Origin: Fidelibacterota bacterium
Lineage (GTDB): Bacteria; Fidelibacterota; UBA2242
Assembly: GCA_030603165.1 (NCBI GenBank)
Contig: JAUVYH010000007.1
Coordinates: forward strand, 1 to 37,960
Direction of reading: 5' to 3'
Length of the DNA: 37,960 bases
Part shown: piece by piece, positions 24,383 through 34,904 of the stretch
Position numbering within the stretch: the stretch's first letter is position 1
How the letters are laid out: each line of letters begins with the position of its first letter
The notes under the pieces: model-generated
Databases searched by the model: none
What the model was told of the DNA's origin: nothing
Seen by the model: the letters and a program-made list of their open reading frames with translations, nothing else
Made by a program: the position numbers and the translations under genes

Positions 24383-25741
24383 GTGCGGAGAAACATCCGG
24401 ATAATTACTCTTTTATTTATCAGCATAAATATACTTACATTCGCACAGGTGCCTAAATGGGCAACGACAAACAGTCATAAAAAATATCCATCATCAAAAT
24501 ACCTGCTTGGCGTAGGAATATCCAAGGGCAAGACCGAAGCGATCGAGCTTGCCAGAGCAGACGTCGCCAAACAAATTCAGGTAAAGATCGAATCAGAGTT
24601 GGAAACGATTGAACAGGAAATCAGCACGGGGGATCGGACTAAATTTAGTTCGGAAATCATCTCAAAAACCAAGTCCGCCGTTTCTGAAACTATTGCCGGA
24701 ATTGAAATTAAAGAAACCAAATTCATAAAGGGCAAATATTACATCCTCGCAATATTGAATAAGCAAAACTATCTTGCCGGAATTGAACAGGAAATGGATA
24801 ATACAGTCGCCGAAACCGAAAAATATATACAGAACGCCAGAAAATTAGCCGGTAATGGAAACATTTTCAACGCTCTCGACAGCTACATTTCCGCTCAAAA
24901 CATCATTCCGGAATTTTATGTAAAGCGGGGGCTATATACTGCATTGACCGGCAGAAATTACGGCGGAGCCAATACTGTTTCAGCCGCTGACATTCTCTCT
25001 GAAATCCGGTCGGTGCTCTCGGGAATTGATATAAAAATCATAAGCGGCAATAACCAGTCTGCGCCTATCGGGACATCTTTAAAAGAGCCTGTTATTGCAA
25101 AAGTATTTTTTGTGGACGATGGCGGATCGGAGATCGGCATCAAGTGGTATCCGGTAATTATCAAATATGCCAACGGCGAAACCCTTTCCAGGCTGGGTTC
25201 CGGAGAAGACGGGAAAATAAAGGTCAGTGTTTTAGCTACACCAACAGGAGCTTCTTCACAGCGGGGGTCTGTGATCTTTACTCTCGGGCTCAGCAATCTA
25301 CCCGAAATGTTCAGAGCTGATCTGTCTAAAATACAAACATCTATTGTCTATGATGTTTTAACTATCGATATCGCATTCTCGGTCCGCATTGTAAACTCTT
25401 CCGGTGAACCGCATCAAAATTTAGCAGAGCGTGTAAGCGCCTGGATAAATGAGAATGGTTTTCAAACCGACCAATCGGCAAATATGATCATAGCCGGCAA
25501 AACGTCCATAACCAACGAAAAGGTCATTAGCACTCCAGCCGGTAAACAATATTTCGTCGAAGTTGAAATCCAGCTAACCCTCATTAATACCGATTCGAAT
25601 AAACAATTAGCGTCGGTATCCGCAAAAGGTAAGGGTCTTGCCATTGGTTCAAAAGAATCGGCTTTTGAAAAAGCGTGTAACAACATAAATGTATCAAAAT
25701 CAAAATTTGCCGCCTTTTTACAAAGTGCAGATAATAGATAA
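24383..25741 (+). CDS. LPP20-domain envelope protein
   Basis: 452-residue exported protein, GTG start with AGGAGG five bases upstream. A signal peptide (IRIITLLFISINILTFA) precedes the LPP20 domain at about residues 22-140: VPKWATT, YLLGVGISKGKTEAIELARADVAKQIQVKIES, then FIKGKYYILAILNK. Residues 140-185 contain a helical pair with tetratricopeptide-like pattern (AETEKYIQNARKLAGNGNIFNALDSYISAQNI). The remaining two thirds are beta-rich and may hold one or two immunoglobulin-like domains. LPP20 proteins are outer-membrane or periplasmic and their biochemical role is generally unknown. Third gene of the cluster. Confidence 0.75.
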   Translation: MRRNIRIITLLFISINILTFAQVPKWATTNSHKKYPSSKYLLGVGISKGKTEAIELARADVAKQIQVKIESELETIEQEISTGDRTKFSSEIISKTKSAVSETIAGIEIKETKFIKGKYYILAILNKQNYLAGIEQEMDNTVAETEKYIQNARKLAGNGNIFNALDSYISAQNIIPEFYVKRGLYTALTGRNYGGANTVSAADILSEIRSVLSGIDIKIISGNNQSAPIGTSLKEPVIAKVFFVDDGGSEIGIKWYPVIIKYANGETLSRLGSGEDGKIKVSVLATPTGASSQRGSVIFTLGLSNLPEMFRADLSKIQTSIVYDVLTIDIAFSVRIVNSSGEPHQNLAERVSAWINENGFQTDQSANMIIAGKTSITNEKVISTPAGKQYFVEVEIQLTLINTDSNKQLASVSAKGKGLAIGSKESAFEKACNNINVSKSKFAAFLQSADNR

Positions 25742-25791
25742 AAAGTGTATATTACGAATGAAAGAGAAATTAAAACAAAAGGAGAGGAGTT

Positions 25792-26343
25792 ATGAAGAAA
25801 GTTCTAACCTTAGCAATGTTGATTCCATTGGCATTGATGCTTGTAGATTGCGGAGGTCCGCCGAAAGCTAAGATGCAGGATATTCCTGAGTGGTATCTGA
25901 ATTCTCCACAAGCAGAAGATGTAATCTATGAAGCCGGCGACGCCGCCAAGATGAGTATGGCTCTTGCAAAGGAAGCCGCCGATTCTCGTGCAAGAGACGG
26001 AATCGCACGGGCTATTGAGGTGAAAGTCTCCAACATGTTGAAAAACTTCATGCAGCAAAGTGGAATGGGAGATGATGCTGAAGCGATTGAATTTACATCG
26101 TCTGTTAGCAAGCAAGTGGCTAATACGGTACTTAGCGGTTGTCGTATTACCAAACGGGAAATGAAAACCAAGGGCGCCACATTTCATGCGTATTCCCTGG
26201 CGGAATACAACTTGAATTCATTAATTCGGGAAACACTGAACCAGGCTAAAAAACAGAAGTCTCTTTATAATGAGGCTAAAGCTAATCTGAGCTTTGATGA
26301 TCTTGAGAAAGAAATCGGGAAATTGGAAGCTGTAGAGGATTAA
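25792..26343 (+). CDS. LPP20 family lipoprotein
   Basis: 183-residue lipoprotein. The lipobox is LVDC at the end of MKKVLTLAMLIPLALMLVDC, followed by GGPPKAK; residue +2 is Gly, so outer-membrane sorting is expected. The LPP20 domain fills the rest: IPEWYLNSPQ, VIYEAGDAAKMSMALAKEAADSRARDGIARAIEVKV, then AYSLAEYNLNSLIRE. The start has a strong AAGGAGAGGAG ribosome-binding site. It is the minimal member of the LPP20 group in this cluster and the closest to the Helicobacter Lpp20 type. It lies 50 bp after the preceding gene. A hairpin follows the stop. Confidence 0.85.
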   Translation: MKKVLTLAMLIPLALMLVDCGGPPKAKMQDIPEWYLNSPQAEDVIYEAGDAAKMSMALAKEAADSRARDGIARAIEVKVSNMLKNFMQQSGMGDDAEAIEFTSSVSKQVANTVLSGCRITKREMKTKGATFHAYSLAEYNLNSLIRETLNQAKKQKSLYNEAKANLSFDDLEKEIGKLEAVED

Positions 26344-26383
26344 CAATAAAATTCTTAAGCCTGTCCGGCAACTGAGACTTGAG

Positions 26384-26428
26384 CAAACCCGTTTCTGTCC
26401 CGATATATATCTGGGCTAAACGGGTTTG
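26384..26428. terminator. Long-stem hairpin between the two LPP20 genes
   Basis: CAAACCCGTTT at 26384-26394 pairs perfectly over 11 bp with AAACGGGTTTG at 26418-26428, with a 23-nt loop. No clear U-run follows, so it is either a weak terminator, an mRNA-stabilising structure or a read-through attenuator before the last cluster gene. Confidence 0.45.
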
Positions 26429-26496
26429 GCTTTCGCTGAGCAGCCTATTCATTTCCAGATTCATATTTAAACTAACCGCGTTTTGAAAGCATCAAT

Positions 26497-27282
26497 ATGA
26501 AAAGAACAAGTATTGTAATTCTTGCAATAGTTTTGTTTCAATTTTGTGGACATTTCCCTATAGGGGAGCTTTCAGAGGCTTTATGCCAGACGTTAATCCC
26601 TGCGTGGTTTGAGGAAATACCAAAATCCCCTGCCGGGATAATGTTATCTGTAGGGTATTGTGGAAAATACCAGGACAAAAATCTCGCCAGACAGGCAGCA
26701 ATTAATCACGCCCTGATAATTATGGCTAAGCAGGAGCAGATACGCCTGATATTTGAAGTGGAAGAATTTGCAGATGGAAGGTTAAGACTTTTAAATCCTA
26801 CTTTTGAGCAGTTTTACGAGGAATCAATTCTGAGCCGGATTATGCAGGATTATAAAGTACTTGATTCATTATCTACGGAAGACGGTTACTTTGTTTTATT
26901 ATCTCATCCATCCAGCGATCGATTTTCAGTAAGGTCAACCGGAGGAAAATCTTGGGGATCTCGACCCAATTGGACGAAAGAACTGCCCGGATCGAAGGAT
27001 TTTGTCTATGGCATTGGACTGGTTGGAAAATACTCTTCCTGGGTCAGGGCGTGGAAAGACGCCGATGAGTATGCGCGTTTTGATCTGGGGAAAAATATAG
27101 AAATCGAAGCAGAATCGATTCATGCTGTTAAAAGAGATGATAGATTTACAATAGAATCTAAAATCTTGCGACAGTCTTATGATATAACTCTCAAAAACTC
27201 TATTATTGTTGCCAGATGGTACGATGCAAAACGGGATATCTATTATTCGCTGTGTCGAATGCAAAAGCCCACTTCTCCCTGA
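26497..27282 (+). CDS. Exported protein with LPP20-like pattern, duplicated
   Basis: 261-residue protein, last gene of the envelope cluster. The N-terminus MKRTSIVILAIVLFQFCG is a signal peptide with a possible lipobox (FQFC). Two weak LPP20-like halves can be seen: IPAWFEEIPKSPAGIMLSVGYCGKYQDKNLARQAAINHALI near residues 35-75, and WTKELPGSKDFVYGIGLVGKYSSWVRAWKDADEYARFDLGK near 160-200. Both share the pattern W...P......GiG..g.......A...A...A. The assignment is by this pattern only. It is separated from the other genes by the 26384-26428 hairpin and may be expressed at a different level. Confidence 0.6.
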   Translation: MKRTSIVILAIVLFQFCGHFPIGELSEALCQTLIPAWFEEIPKSPAGIMLSVGYCGKYQDKNLARQAAINHALIIMAKQEQIRLIFEVEEFADGRLRLLNPTFEQFYEESILSRIMQDYKVLDSLSTEDGYFVLLSHPSSDRFSVRSTGGKSWGSRPNWTKELPGSKDFVYGIGLVGKYSSWVRAWKDADEYARFDLGKNIEIEAESIHAVKRDDRFTIESKILRQSYDITLKNSIIVARWYDAKRDIYYSLCRMQKPTSP

Positions 27283-27350
27283 GAAAAGAACTGAAAATAG
27301 AGAAGGCTAAATAGGGTTATTAGAAAAAATCGCTTGTTCAGAAACTTGTA

Positions 27351-27428
27351 ATGTACCCCGAACCTTCGGTTCGGAACTCTTTAACAGTGCGATAAACTGA
27401 GGTTGCGAAGCGGAGCTTCGCGGTACAT
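27351..27428 (+). repeat. REP sequence, left copy
   Basis: Two stem-loops: CCGAACC-TTC-GGTTCGG (27358-27374) and GCGAAGC-GGA-GCTTCGC (27405-27421), with ATGTACC and GGTACAT as inverted ends. A nearly identical copy in the same orientation follows the transposase at 28131-28207. Confidence 0.85.
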
Positions 27429-27443
27429 ATGAAATAGAACAAA

Positions 27444-28103
27444 ATGAAAAACACCGACATATTCGATTACCGTTTTTACTACAAAAGATATCTACCTCAC
27501 ATTCAGCCGGTTGACGCGGTTCTGTTTGTTACCTATTCCATAAAATTTGAGTATCCCAAAAGCTTTTATGAAAACTTAAAAAGAAAAAAAGAAGAATTTT
27601 TTAAATCTCTTAAGCATATTCCAAAAGAAGATCGAAAAGAAAAAATCAACAATTTCAATAAAATACAGTTTGACATTACTGATAATTTCATTGCTAAATT
27701 CACAAAATCACCAAAATGGCTAAATAATTCTCAGATTGCTGACATTATAAAAAACAGTCTGTTTTTCAAGCACGATAAAGAATATAATCTGATTTGCTAT
27801 TGCATAATGCCGAACCATGTTCATATTTTAATTAAACCGCTTCTTAAAACTAAAGACAAACCCTATTCAATAGCAGGTATTATGAAGAATCATAAAAGTT
27901 TCACTGCTATTGAATCGAATAAAATTTTAAAAAGAAATGGGCAATTCTGGCATCGCGGTTATTATGATCACTACATTAGAGATGAGAATGAATTTTATAA
28001 CGTTATTCGTTATATTCTGAATAATCCGGTTAAAGCAGGATTAGTTGAAAAGTATGAAGATTGGGGATATTACTGGGTAAATGAAGAAGTATTGCAACTA
28101 TAA
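27444..28103 (+). CDS. REP-associated tyrosine transposase (RAYT, Y1-Tnp family)
   Basis: HUH single-strand nuclease of the REP-associated branch of the IS200/IS605 Y1 transposases. The HUH motif is MPNHVHILI with His125 and His127. The region carrying the catalytic tyrosine is FWHRGYYDHYIRDENEFYNVIRYILNNP, the typical RAYT block. The length of 219 residues is in the family range; residues 40-105 contain a Lys-rich insertion relative to compact members. The ATG follows the left REP by 15 bp with no ribosome-binding site worth naming, so expression is probably low. It is intact with no frameshift. It separates the envelope cluster from the convergent core operon, a usual safe site for such elements. 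Confidence 0.92.
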   Translation: MKNTDIFDYRFYYKRYLPHIQPVDAVLFVTYSIKFEYPKSFYENLKRKKEEFFKSLKHIPKEDRKEKINNFNKIQFDITDNFIAKFTKSPKWLNNSQIADIIKNSLFFKHDKEYNLICYCIMPNHVHILIKPLLKTKDKPYSIAGIMKNHKSFTAIESNKILKRNGQFWHRGYYDHYIRDENEFYNVIRYILNNPVKAGLVEKYEDWGYYWVNEEVLQL

Positions 28104-28130
28104 CCGCTCCACCCCGCCTCAATGTACCCG

Positions 28131-28207
28131 ATGTACCCCGAACCTCCGGTTCGGTACTCTTTAACCGCGCGAAAAACTGGAGTTTGCGAAGCGGAGCTTC
28201 GCGGTAC
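28131..28207 (+). repeat. REP sequence, right copy
   Basis: Same two hairpins as the left copy (CCGAACC-TCC-GGTTCGG and GCGAAGC-GGA-GCTTCGC), same orientation, a few substitutions in the spacer. A partial duplicate of its first bases (aatgtacccg) lies just before it. Confidence 0.85.
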
Positions 28208-28298
28208 TGATATGTTGGAAGACTTTAACAGCGTGAATTAATCAGGCTAAAAGGTTTAATTACTCTTTATGCCGGCAGGCTCGCAATTCTGCGCCGGA

Positions 28299-29000
28299 TT
28301 AAATCCTGTGCAGAATATTTTTAAGCAATTTATTAAAATTCTGCTTGGATAGCGTTTTATCGACAAGAAACCCTGTTGAATGCAGAGACATATGTTTGGC
28401 GGTTATTGCTCCGTCAAAAACATCTTCTGAGACAACAATATTATTTCTAAGATCAATTATTTGTTTCTCAAGCTTAGACAATTTCAGAGCGTTTTTTGGT
28501 ATCAAACATATCGATTCCCGGCACAATAGCCCTGCATCGCCTGAACAAGATTTAATTATCGAATTTAATTCAGCGTCATATAGACCGGTCATATCAGGAA
28601 ATCTCGTGCCAAAATCCTCATTGTTCGGGCCGATCAGCGGATTTTTACCGGATACATTTATATGATCTGTGATTATATGTACTTGAGAGCCGTCTTGACC
28701 GGAAGGCATAAAACCTTTACCAATAAATAATATTTTCTGTGCACCCAGCGCCGCTGCTGTTCTGGTAATTTCACGCCATATATCCACGGTATTGTTTTTT
28801 ATTTGCCAAATACTTACCGGCTCTTTTGCGCCGCTTATAATTCCGGCTTGAATGTTTTTATCTGAGTAGAAAGAAGTTATTTTTAATGAAAGGGGAACTG
28901 ACGAGATAATAGCAATAGGCGCGTCGGGGAAATTACATTCCTTTAATTGCTTTATAATCTCTCTATGTGTAAGCGACATCCCGATTATTTTTTCTGCCAA
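28299..29000 (-). CDS. Purine-nucleoside phosphorylase homologue lacking most active-site residues
   Basis: 233 residues, against about 270 for trimeric PNPs. The fold signature is plain: DHINVSGKNPLIGPNNEDFGTRFPDMTGLYD matches the family block DHIN..G.NPL.GPN...G.RFP.M...YD. Other active-site parts are missing. The phosphate-binding GSGLG at the start and the GRxHxYEG motif are absent (the latter is replaced by IISGAKEPVSIWQ). The purine-binding ET is replaced by NA in LIPKNALK, the MS of GADAVGMS is lost, and the base-binding Asn is Asp (FLVDKT). I infer a pseudoenzyme or a strongly altered specificity. It overlaps the DivIVA-like gene by 16 bp and ends the core operon. A short CCGGC/GCCGG hairpin without a U-run follows the stop. 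Confidence 0.7.
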   Translation of the reverse strand: MAEKIIGMSLTHREIIKQLKECNFPDAPIAIISSVPLSLKITSFYSDKNIQAGIISGAKEPVSIWQIKNNTVDIWREITRTAAALGAQKILFIGKGFMPSGQDGSQVHIITDHINVSGKNPLIGPNNEDFGTRFPDMTGLYDAELNSIIKSCSGDAGLLCRESICLIPKNALKLSKLEKQIIDLRNNIVVSEDVFDGAITAKHMSLHSTGFLVDKTLSKQNFNKLLKNILHRI

Positions 29001-29434
29001 TCAGACTCGTCATTATCCGGGTCTGGTGTGCCGTCTTCTGTATCGCCTTTTAAGAAACACAGTAAATCCGCCTGTTTACGAATGGCGTCGTTCAGTGTCT
29101 GAATTAACCGGTTTTTACGGTGTTGAAGCTTTACAATCTCTTCTTTTTCAGATTCCTTTTTATGTTTTGTTGCATCTAACACGTCTGAAGCGAGTTTTTC
29201 TGCGTCATAAACTATTTTCCGGGCGCGCTCTTCCGCGTCTTTAATAATATTTTCCGGAGACTTTATATCCATTTGCTTCAATTGCTTTTCGATTGGCTCC
29301 AACTCTTTAATACGGCTTTCCAGCTTGCCAAATTCTTCGGCAAGCATTTCCAGAAAATATCTCACTTCCACTTTATCATAACCGCGGAGAGCTTTGTTAA
29401 ATTTTCTTTCCAAAATATCTTTTTCGTGAATCAT
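28985..29434 (-). CDS. DivIVA-domain protein
   Basis: 149-residue coiled-coil protein. The N-terminal DivIVA signature is present: I..KDILERKFNKALRGYDKVEVRYFLEMLAEEF, equivalent to the membrane-binding crossed-loop domain followed by a coiled coil (ESRIKELEPIEKQLKQ). A second helical stretch (AEERARKIVYDAEKLASDVLDATKHKKESEKEEIVKLQHRKNRL) continues the coil, and the tail is acidic (DTEDGTPDPDNDE). DivIVA proteins recruit partners to curved membrane at poles or septa. It lies 19 bp after yggS and overlaps the PNP homologue by 16 bp, so a shared role with its neighbours is plausible but unproven. Confidence 0.85.
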   Translation of the reverse strand: MIHEKDILERKFNKALRGYDKVEVRYFLEMLAEEFGKLESRIKELEPIEKQLKQMDIKSPENIIKDAEERARKIVYDAEKLASDVLDATKHKKESEKEEIVKLQHRKNRLIQTLNDAIRKQADLLCFLKGDTEDGTPDPDNDESDWQKK

Positions 29435-29453
29435 GTTCTATGCCACATTTTGT

Positions 29454-30167
29454 TTAATTTCGGGGACCAAAAATTGCGCGTCCCAACCGAATCATCGTCG
29501 AACCTTCCTGAATCGCAATTTCATAGTCATCTGTCATACCCATTGATAGAATGTTAAAACCATCATTTTCGCTGTTCTGCATATCTTCAAAAATCTTCCT
29601 CATTCTTCTGAATGCATTCCGGATATCGACAATATCTGAAGTGAGCGGTCCAATCGTCATTAAGCCTCGAACATTGATATTGGGCAGCGAAGCTATTTCA
29701 CCATTTATGTGCTCGACATCATCAGGATTTATACCATATTTAGATTCTTCCCCAGAAATATTTACTTCGATAAGTATATCGACATTTTTTTGCAATTGTT
29801 GGGCAATACCGGAAATCTTTCTTGCTAATTTAATCGAATCGACCGACTGAATCATATCGAAATTCAAAACAGCAATCTTCGCTTTATTGCTCTGCAGATG
29901 ACCGACCATGTGCCATGTTAAACCTGAATGCTGCTTATTTAGATCATTAATTTTGGGAACAGCTTCCTGGATTTTATTTTCACCGAAATGTCTGACGCCA
30001 CATTCGATTGCCATGTTCACAATCTCGGCGGACCTGGTTTTACTAATAACAATCAGGGTGATATCGCGAGGATCCCGACCGGAGCTTACAGCTGTACTGT
30101 TTATTCTTTCTTTAACCTTGCTCAGGTTTTCAGAAATCGGTCTCTTTCTGTGGTCAATAAAATGCAT
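29454..30167 (-). CDS. yggS: PLP homeostasis protein, YggS/PROSC family
   Basis: Alanine-racemase-fold PLP-binding protein that keeps pyridoxal phosphate balanced and has no known catalytic reaction. The PLP lysine is in VISKTRSAEI (about residue 43), followed by HFGENKIQEAVPKI, WHMVGHLQSNKAK, IEVNISGEESKYGI, GLMTIGPLT and LSMGMTDDYEIAIQEGSTMIRLGRAIFG, all family blocks in order. I start at the ATG at 30167, which gives 237 residues (family 225-240). The track start at 30209 (TTG) would put 14 extra residues inside the end of gyrA. There is no clear ribosome-binding site for either, so coupling to gyrA translation is likely. The gap to gyrA is 7 bp. Confidence 0.92.
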   Translation of the reverse strand: MHFIDHRKRPISENLSKVKERINSTAVSSGRDPRDITLIVISKTRSAEIVNMAIECGVRHFGENKIQEAVPKINDLNKQHSGLTWHMVGHLQSNKAKIAVLNFDMIQSVDSIKLARKISGIAQQLQKNVDILIEVNISGEESKYGINPDDVEHINGEIASLPNINVRGLMTIGPLTSDIVDIRNAFRRMRKIFEDMQNSENDGFNILSMGMTDDYEIAIQEGSTMIRLGRAIFGPRN

Positions 30168-30174
30168 TACATGG

Positions 30175-32697
30175 TTAATTTGTGTTTTGTCCTGCTTTCT
30201 CTTCATCAATCAGCAGGATGGTCTGGTCGTCATCTTCTTCTCTATCATTGTTTGATTCCAGAATTCGTCTCACGGACGATATGGAATCGCCCCCGTCTAA
30301 TCGTATTAACCGGACGCCCTGGGTGTTTCGGCTGATAGTTCGTATTGTTGCCACGGGTAATCTGATCAGCACGCCTTGCTCGGTAATAATCATGAGGTCG
30401 TCGGTATCAACAACCTCGCGGAGAGCAACCATTCGTCCGTTACGAGCAGATGTTTTCAGGGTGATGACGCCAACGCCGCCTCGCTTTATAACCGGATAGT
30501 CCTTGATATCTGTTCGTTTTCCGTATCCATTTTCCGATACTGCCAAAAGGGTTCCGCCTTCGCGCTTGACAATTACCATTCCAACGACAATATTATCTTT
30601 GCCCGGAAGTTTTATACCCTTAACGCCAGCGGCGGTTCTACCCATGGATCTTACATTGGATTCTCTGAAACGAATTGATTTGCCGTAAGCTGTTCCTAAT
30701 ATAATGTCCTGATCACCGTCGGTCAGGCGAACATCTATCAGATCATCATCTTCTCCCACATTAATTGCGCGAATACCGGTGCGTCGCGGATTCCCAAATG
30801 CCGAAAGGGTTGTTTTCTTTATTGTGCCTTTTTTTGTCACCATTACAATAAAGTGCTCGTCGTCAAATTCTTTCACGCTTAGGACGGCGCGCACCTGTTC
30901 TCCCGGCTGCGTTTCTATCAAATTAACGATCGCCCTGCCCCTGGATGTTTTGCTCCCGCGGGGTATTTCATGAACCTTTAGCCAATAACATTTTCCGCGA
31001 TTAGTAAAAAACATCATGTAATTATGCGTGCTGGCAATAAATAAATTGCGAACAAAGTCTTCGTCTTTTGTTTGTGCGCCCATAGAACCGCGACCACCGC
31101 GATTCTGCCTGCGTGAAATATCAACCGGAAATCGTTTTATAAACCCGTTGTTTGTAATTGTGATCACCATGTCTTCATCGGCAATCATATCTTCAATTGA
31201 AAATTCCCCGTCATCGTCCATAATTACAGTTCTGCGTTCATCGCCATACTTATCGCGTACCTCAGAAATCTCATCCTTTAATATTTGCATTCTAAGGAGC
31301 TTGCTCTCTAAAATTTCTTTCAATCGCGCGATTAATTTTAGCGTCTCTTTATACTCCTCAACGATTTTATCGACCTCGAGTCCAGTCAGTTTTTGTAAAC
31401 GCATCTCCAAAATAGCTTGGGTCTGGCGCTCAGAGAATTTAAAACGATCAATCAAATTTATTTTCGCATCAGCCGGAGATGAGGAGCTTTTTATTATCGC
31501 GATGACCTCGTCAATGTTGTCCAGGGCTATTTTTAACCCTTCCAGTATATGTGCTTTTTCCTCGGCAGCGGTGAGATTATATTGAGTCCGTTTAATTATT
31601 ATTTCGTGGCGAAAATCGATGTAGTGACTTAATATTTCTTTTAGTGAAAGCTGCCGCGGAATACCGTCAACCAAGGCCAGCATATTTATTCCAAAGCTGT
31701 CCTGAAGTTGGGTGTGGCGATAGAGTTGATTCAAGATTACTTCCGGGATAACGTCTCTTTTTAATTCAATTACAACCCGAATACCGTCCTTGTCGGACTC
31801 GTCACGTATATCGGAAATCCCCTCCACAATTTTATCCCGGACAAGATCCGCTATTTTTTCTATCAGCCGGGCTTTATTGACCTGATAAGGAATTTCAGTA
31901 ATAATAATACTGTCGTTACCAACCTTAGCTGTTTCCACAAATGCCTGCGCGCGAATTTTGATTATACCCTTGCCTGTTTCATAAGCGCTTTTAATGCCTT
32001 CTCCGCCAAGGATCATCGCCCCGGTCGGAAAATCGGGACCCGTTACAATTTCCATCAGGTCCTGTAGCGTCGCTTCGGGATTTTCGACAAGATAAATTAT
32101 GGCGTTAGCTACTTCCGTTAAGTTATGGGGCGGAATGTTTGTCGCCATACCGACAGCGATACCGCTGGCGCCGTTGACCAATAACAGGGGAACAGCCGTT
32201 GGAAGCACGGTGGGTTCTTTTAAAGAATCATCGAAATTTGGGGTGAATCTGACCGTCTCTTTATCGATGTCTTTCATTAACTCGCTGGAAATTCGGCTCA
32301 TTCTTGCTTCGGTATATCGCATTGCGGCAGCATTATCTCCGTCTATTGAACCAAAGTTGCCTTGCCCGTCAACCAGTGGATATCGAAGGGAAAATTCCTG
32401 CGCCATACGAACAAGAGAATCGTAAACCGCAGCATCGCCGTGATGGTGATATTTACCCATAACTTCTCCGACGATACGCGCACATTTTTTAGTTGGTCGG
32501 TTATATGGCAGACCAAGTTCAGACATGCCATAAAGAATCCGGCGGTGAACCGGCTTTAAACCGTCTCTGACATCCGGAAGAGCTCGTGAAACAATAACCG
32601 ACATGGAATAGTCAAGATAAGAATCCCGCATCTCTTCGTCGATATTTACCGTAATAATCTTATTTCTTTGAAACTCTATATTTACTTGTTTATTCAT
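30175..32697 (-). CDS. gyrA: DNA gyrase subunit A
   Basis: Breakage-reunion subunit of gyrase, forms A2B2 with GyrB to introduce negative supercoils. The active-site Tyr128 is in [11 protein letters not shown]. The quinolone-resistance region reads [15 protein letters not shown], so the position equal to E. coli Ser83 is Ala89 while Asp87 is kept as Asp93. The C-terminal beta-pinwheel is present with the GyrA box as QNRGGRG, which separates it from ParC. An acidic tail ([18 protein letters not shown]) ends the protein. Length 840 residues is normal. It starts 3 bp after gyrB. The Ala at position 83 is expected to weaken the water-metal ion bridge to fluoroquinolones, as in mycobacteria. Confidence 0.97.
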   Translation of the reverse strand: MNKQVNIEFQRNKIITVNIDEEMRDSYLDYSMSVIVSRALPDVRDGLKPVHRRILYGMSELGLPYNRPTKKCARIVGEVMGKYHHHGDAAVYDSLVRMAQEFSLRYPLVDGQGNFGSIDGDNAAAMRYTEARMSRISSELMKDIDKETVRFTPNFDDSLKEPTVLPTAVPLLLVNGASGIAVGMATNIPPHNLTEVANAIIYLVENPEATLQDLMEIVTGPDFPTGAMILGGEGIKSAYETGKGIIKIRAQAFVETAKVGNDSIIITEIPYQVNKARLIEKIADLVRDKIVEGISDIRDESDKDGIRVVIELKRDVIPEVILNQLYRHTQLQDSFGINMLALVDGIPRQLSLKEILSHYIDFRHEIIIKRTQYNLTAAEEKAHILEGLKIALDNIDEVIAIIKSSSSPADAKINLIDRFKFSERQTQAILEMRLQKLTGLEVDKIVEEYKETLKLIARLKEILESKLLRMQILKDEISEVRDKYGDERRTVIMDDDGEFSIEDMIADEDMVITITNNGFIKRFPVDISRRQNRGGRGSMGAQTKDEDFVRNLFIASTHNYMMFFTNRGKCYWLKVHEIPRGSKTSRGRAIVNLIETQPGEQVRAVLSVKEFDDEHFIVMVTKKGTIKKTTLSAFGNPRRTGIRAINVGEDDDLIDVRLTDGDQDIILGTAYGKSIRFRESNVRSMGRTAAGVKGIKLPGKDNIVVGMVIVKREGGTLLAVSENGYGKRTDIKDYPVIKRGGVGVITLKTSARNGRMVALREVVDTDDLMIITEQGVLIRLPVATIRTISRNTQGVRLIRLDGGDSISSVRRILESNNDREEDDDQTILLIDEEKAGQNTN

Positions 32698-32700
32698 TGT

Positions 32701-34903
<2,203 letters not shown>

Positions 34904-34904
<1 letters not shown>

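Larger units (their letters stand above)
27351..28207 (+). mobile_element. REPtron: REP-associated tyrosine transposase between two direct REP copies
   Basis: A RAYT gene flanked by two ~77-bp direct repeats that each carry two hairpins and GTACC/GGTAC ends. This is the arrangement known for RAYT/REP systems, in which the single-copy transposase acts on short palindromic sequences in trans. Confidence 0.8.

Noticed and set aside
28271-28297. GC-rich hairpin directly after the PNP homologue stop
   Set aside because: Only a 5-bp stem (CCGGC/GCCGG) with a long loop and no U-run on the operon strand, so a terminator call is weak.
31028-31585. 185-residue plus-strand ORF inside gyrA
   Set aside because: Antisense shadow of the strongly conserved GyrA frame, Ser/Ile-rich low-complexity translation, no signals.
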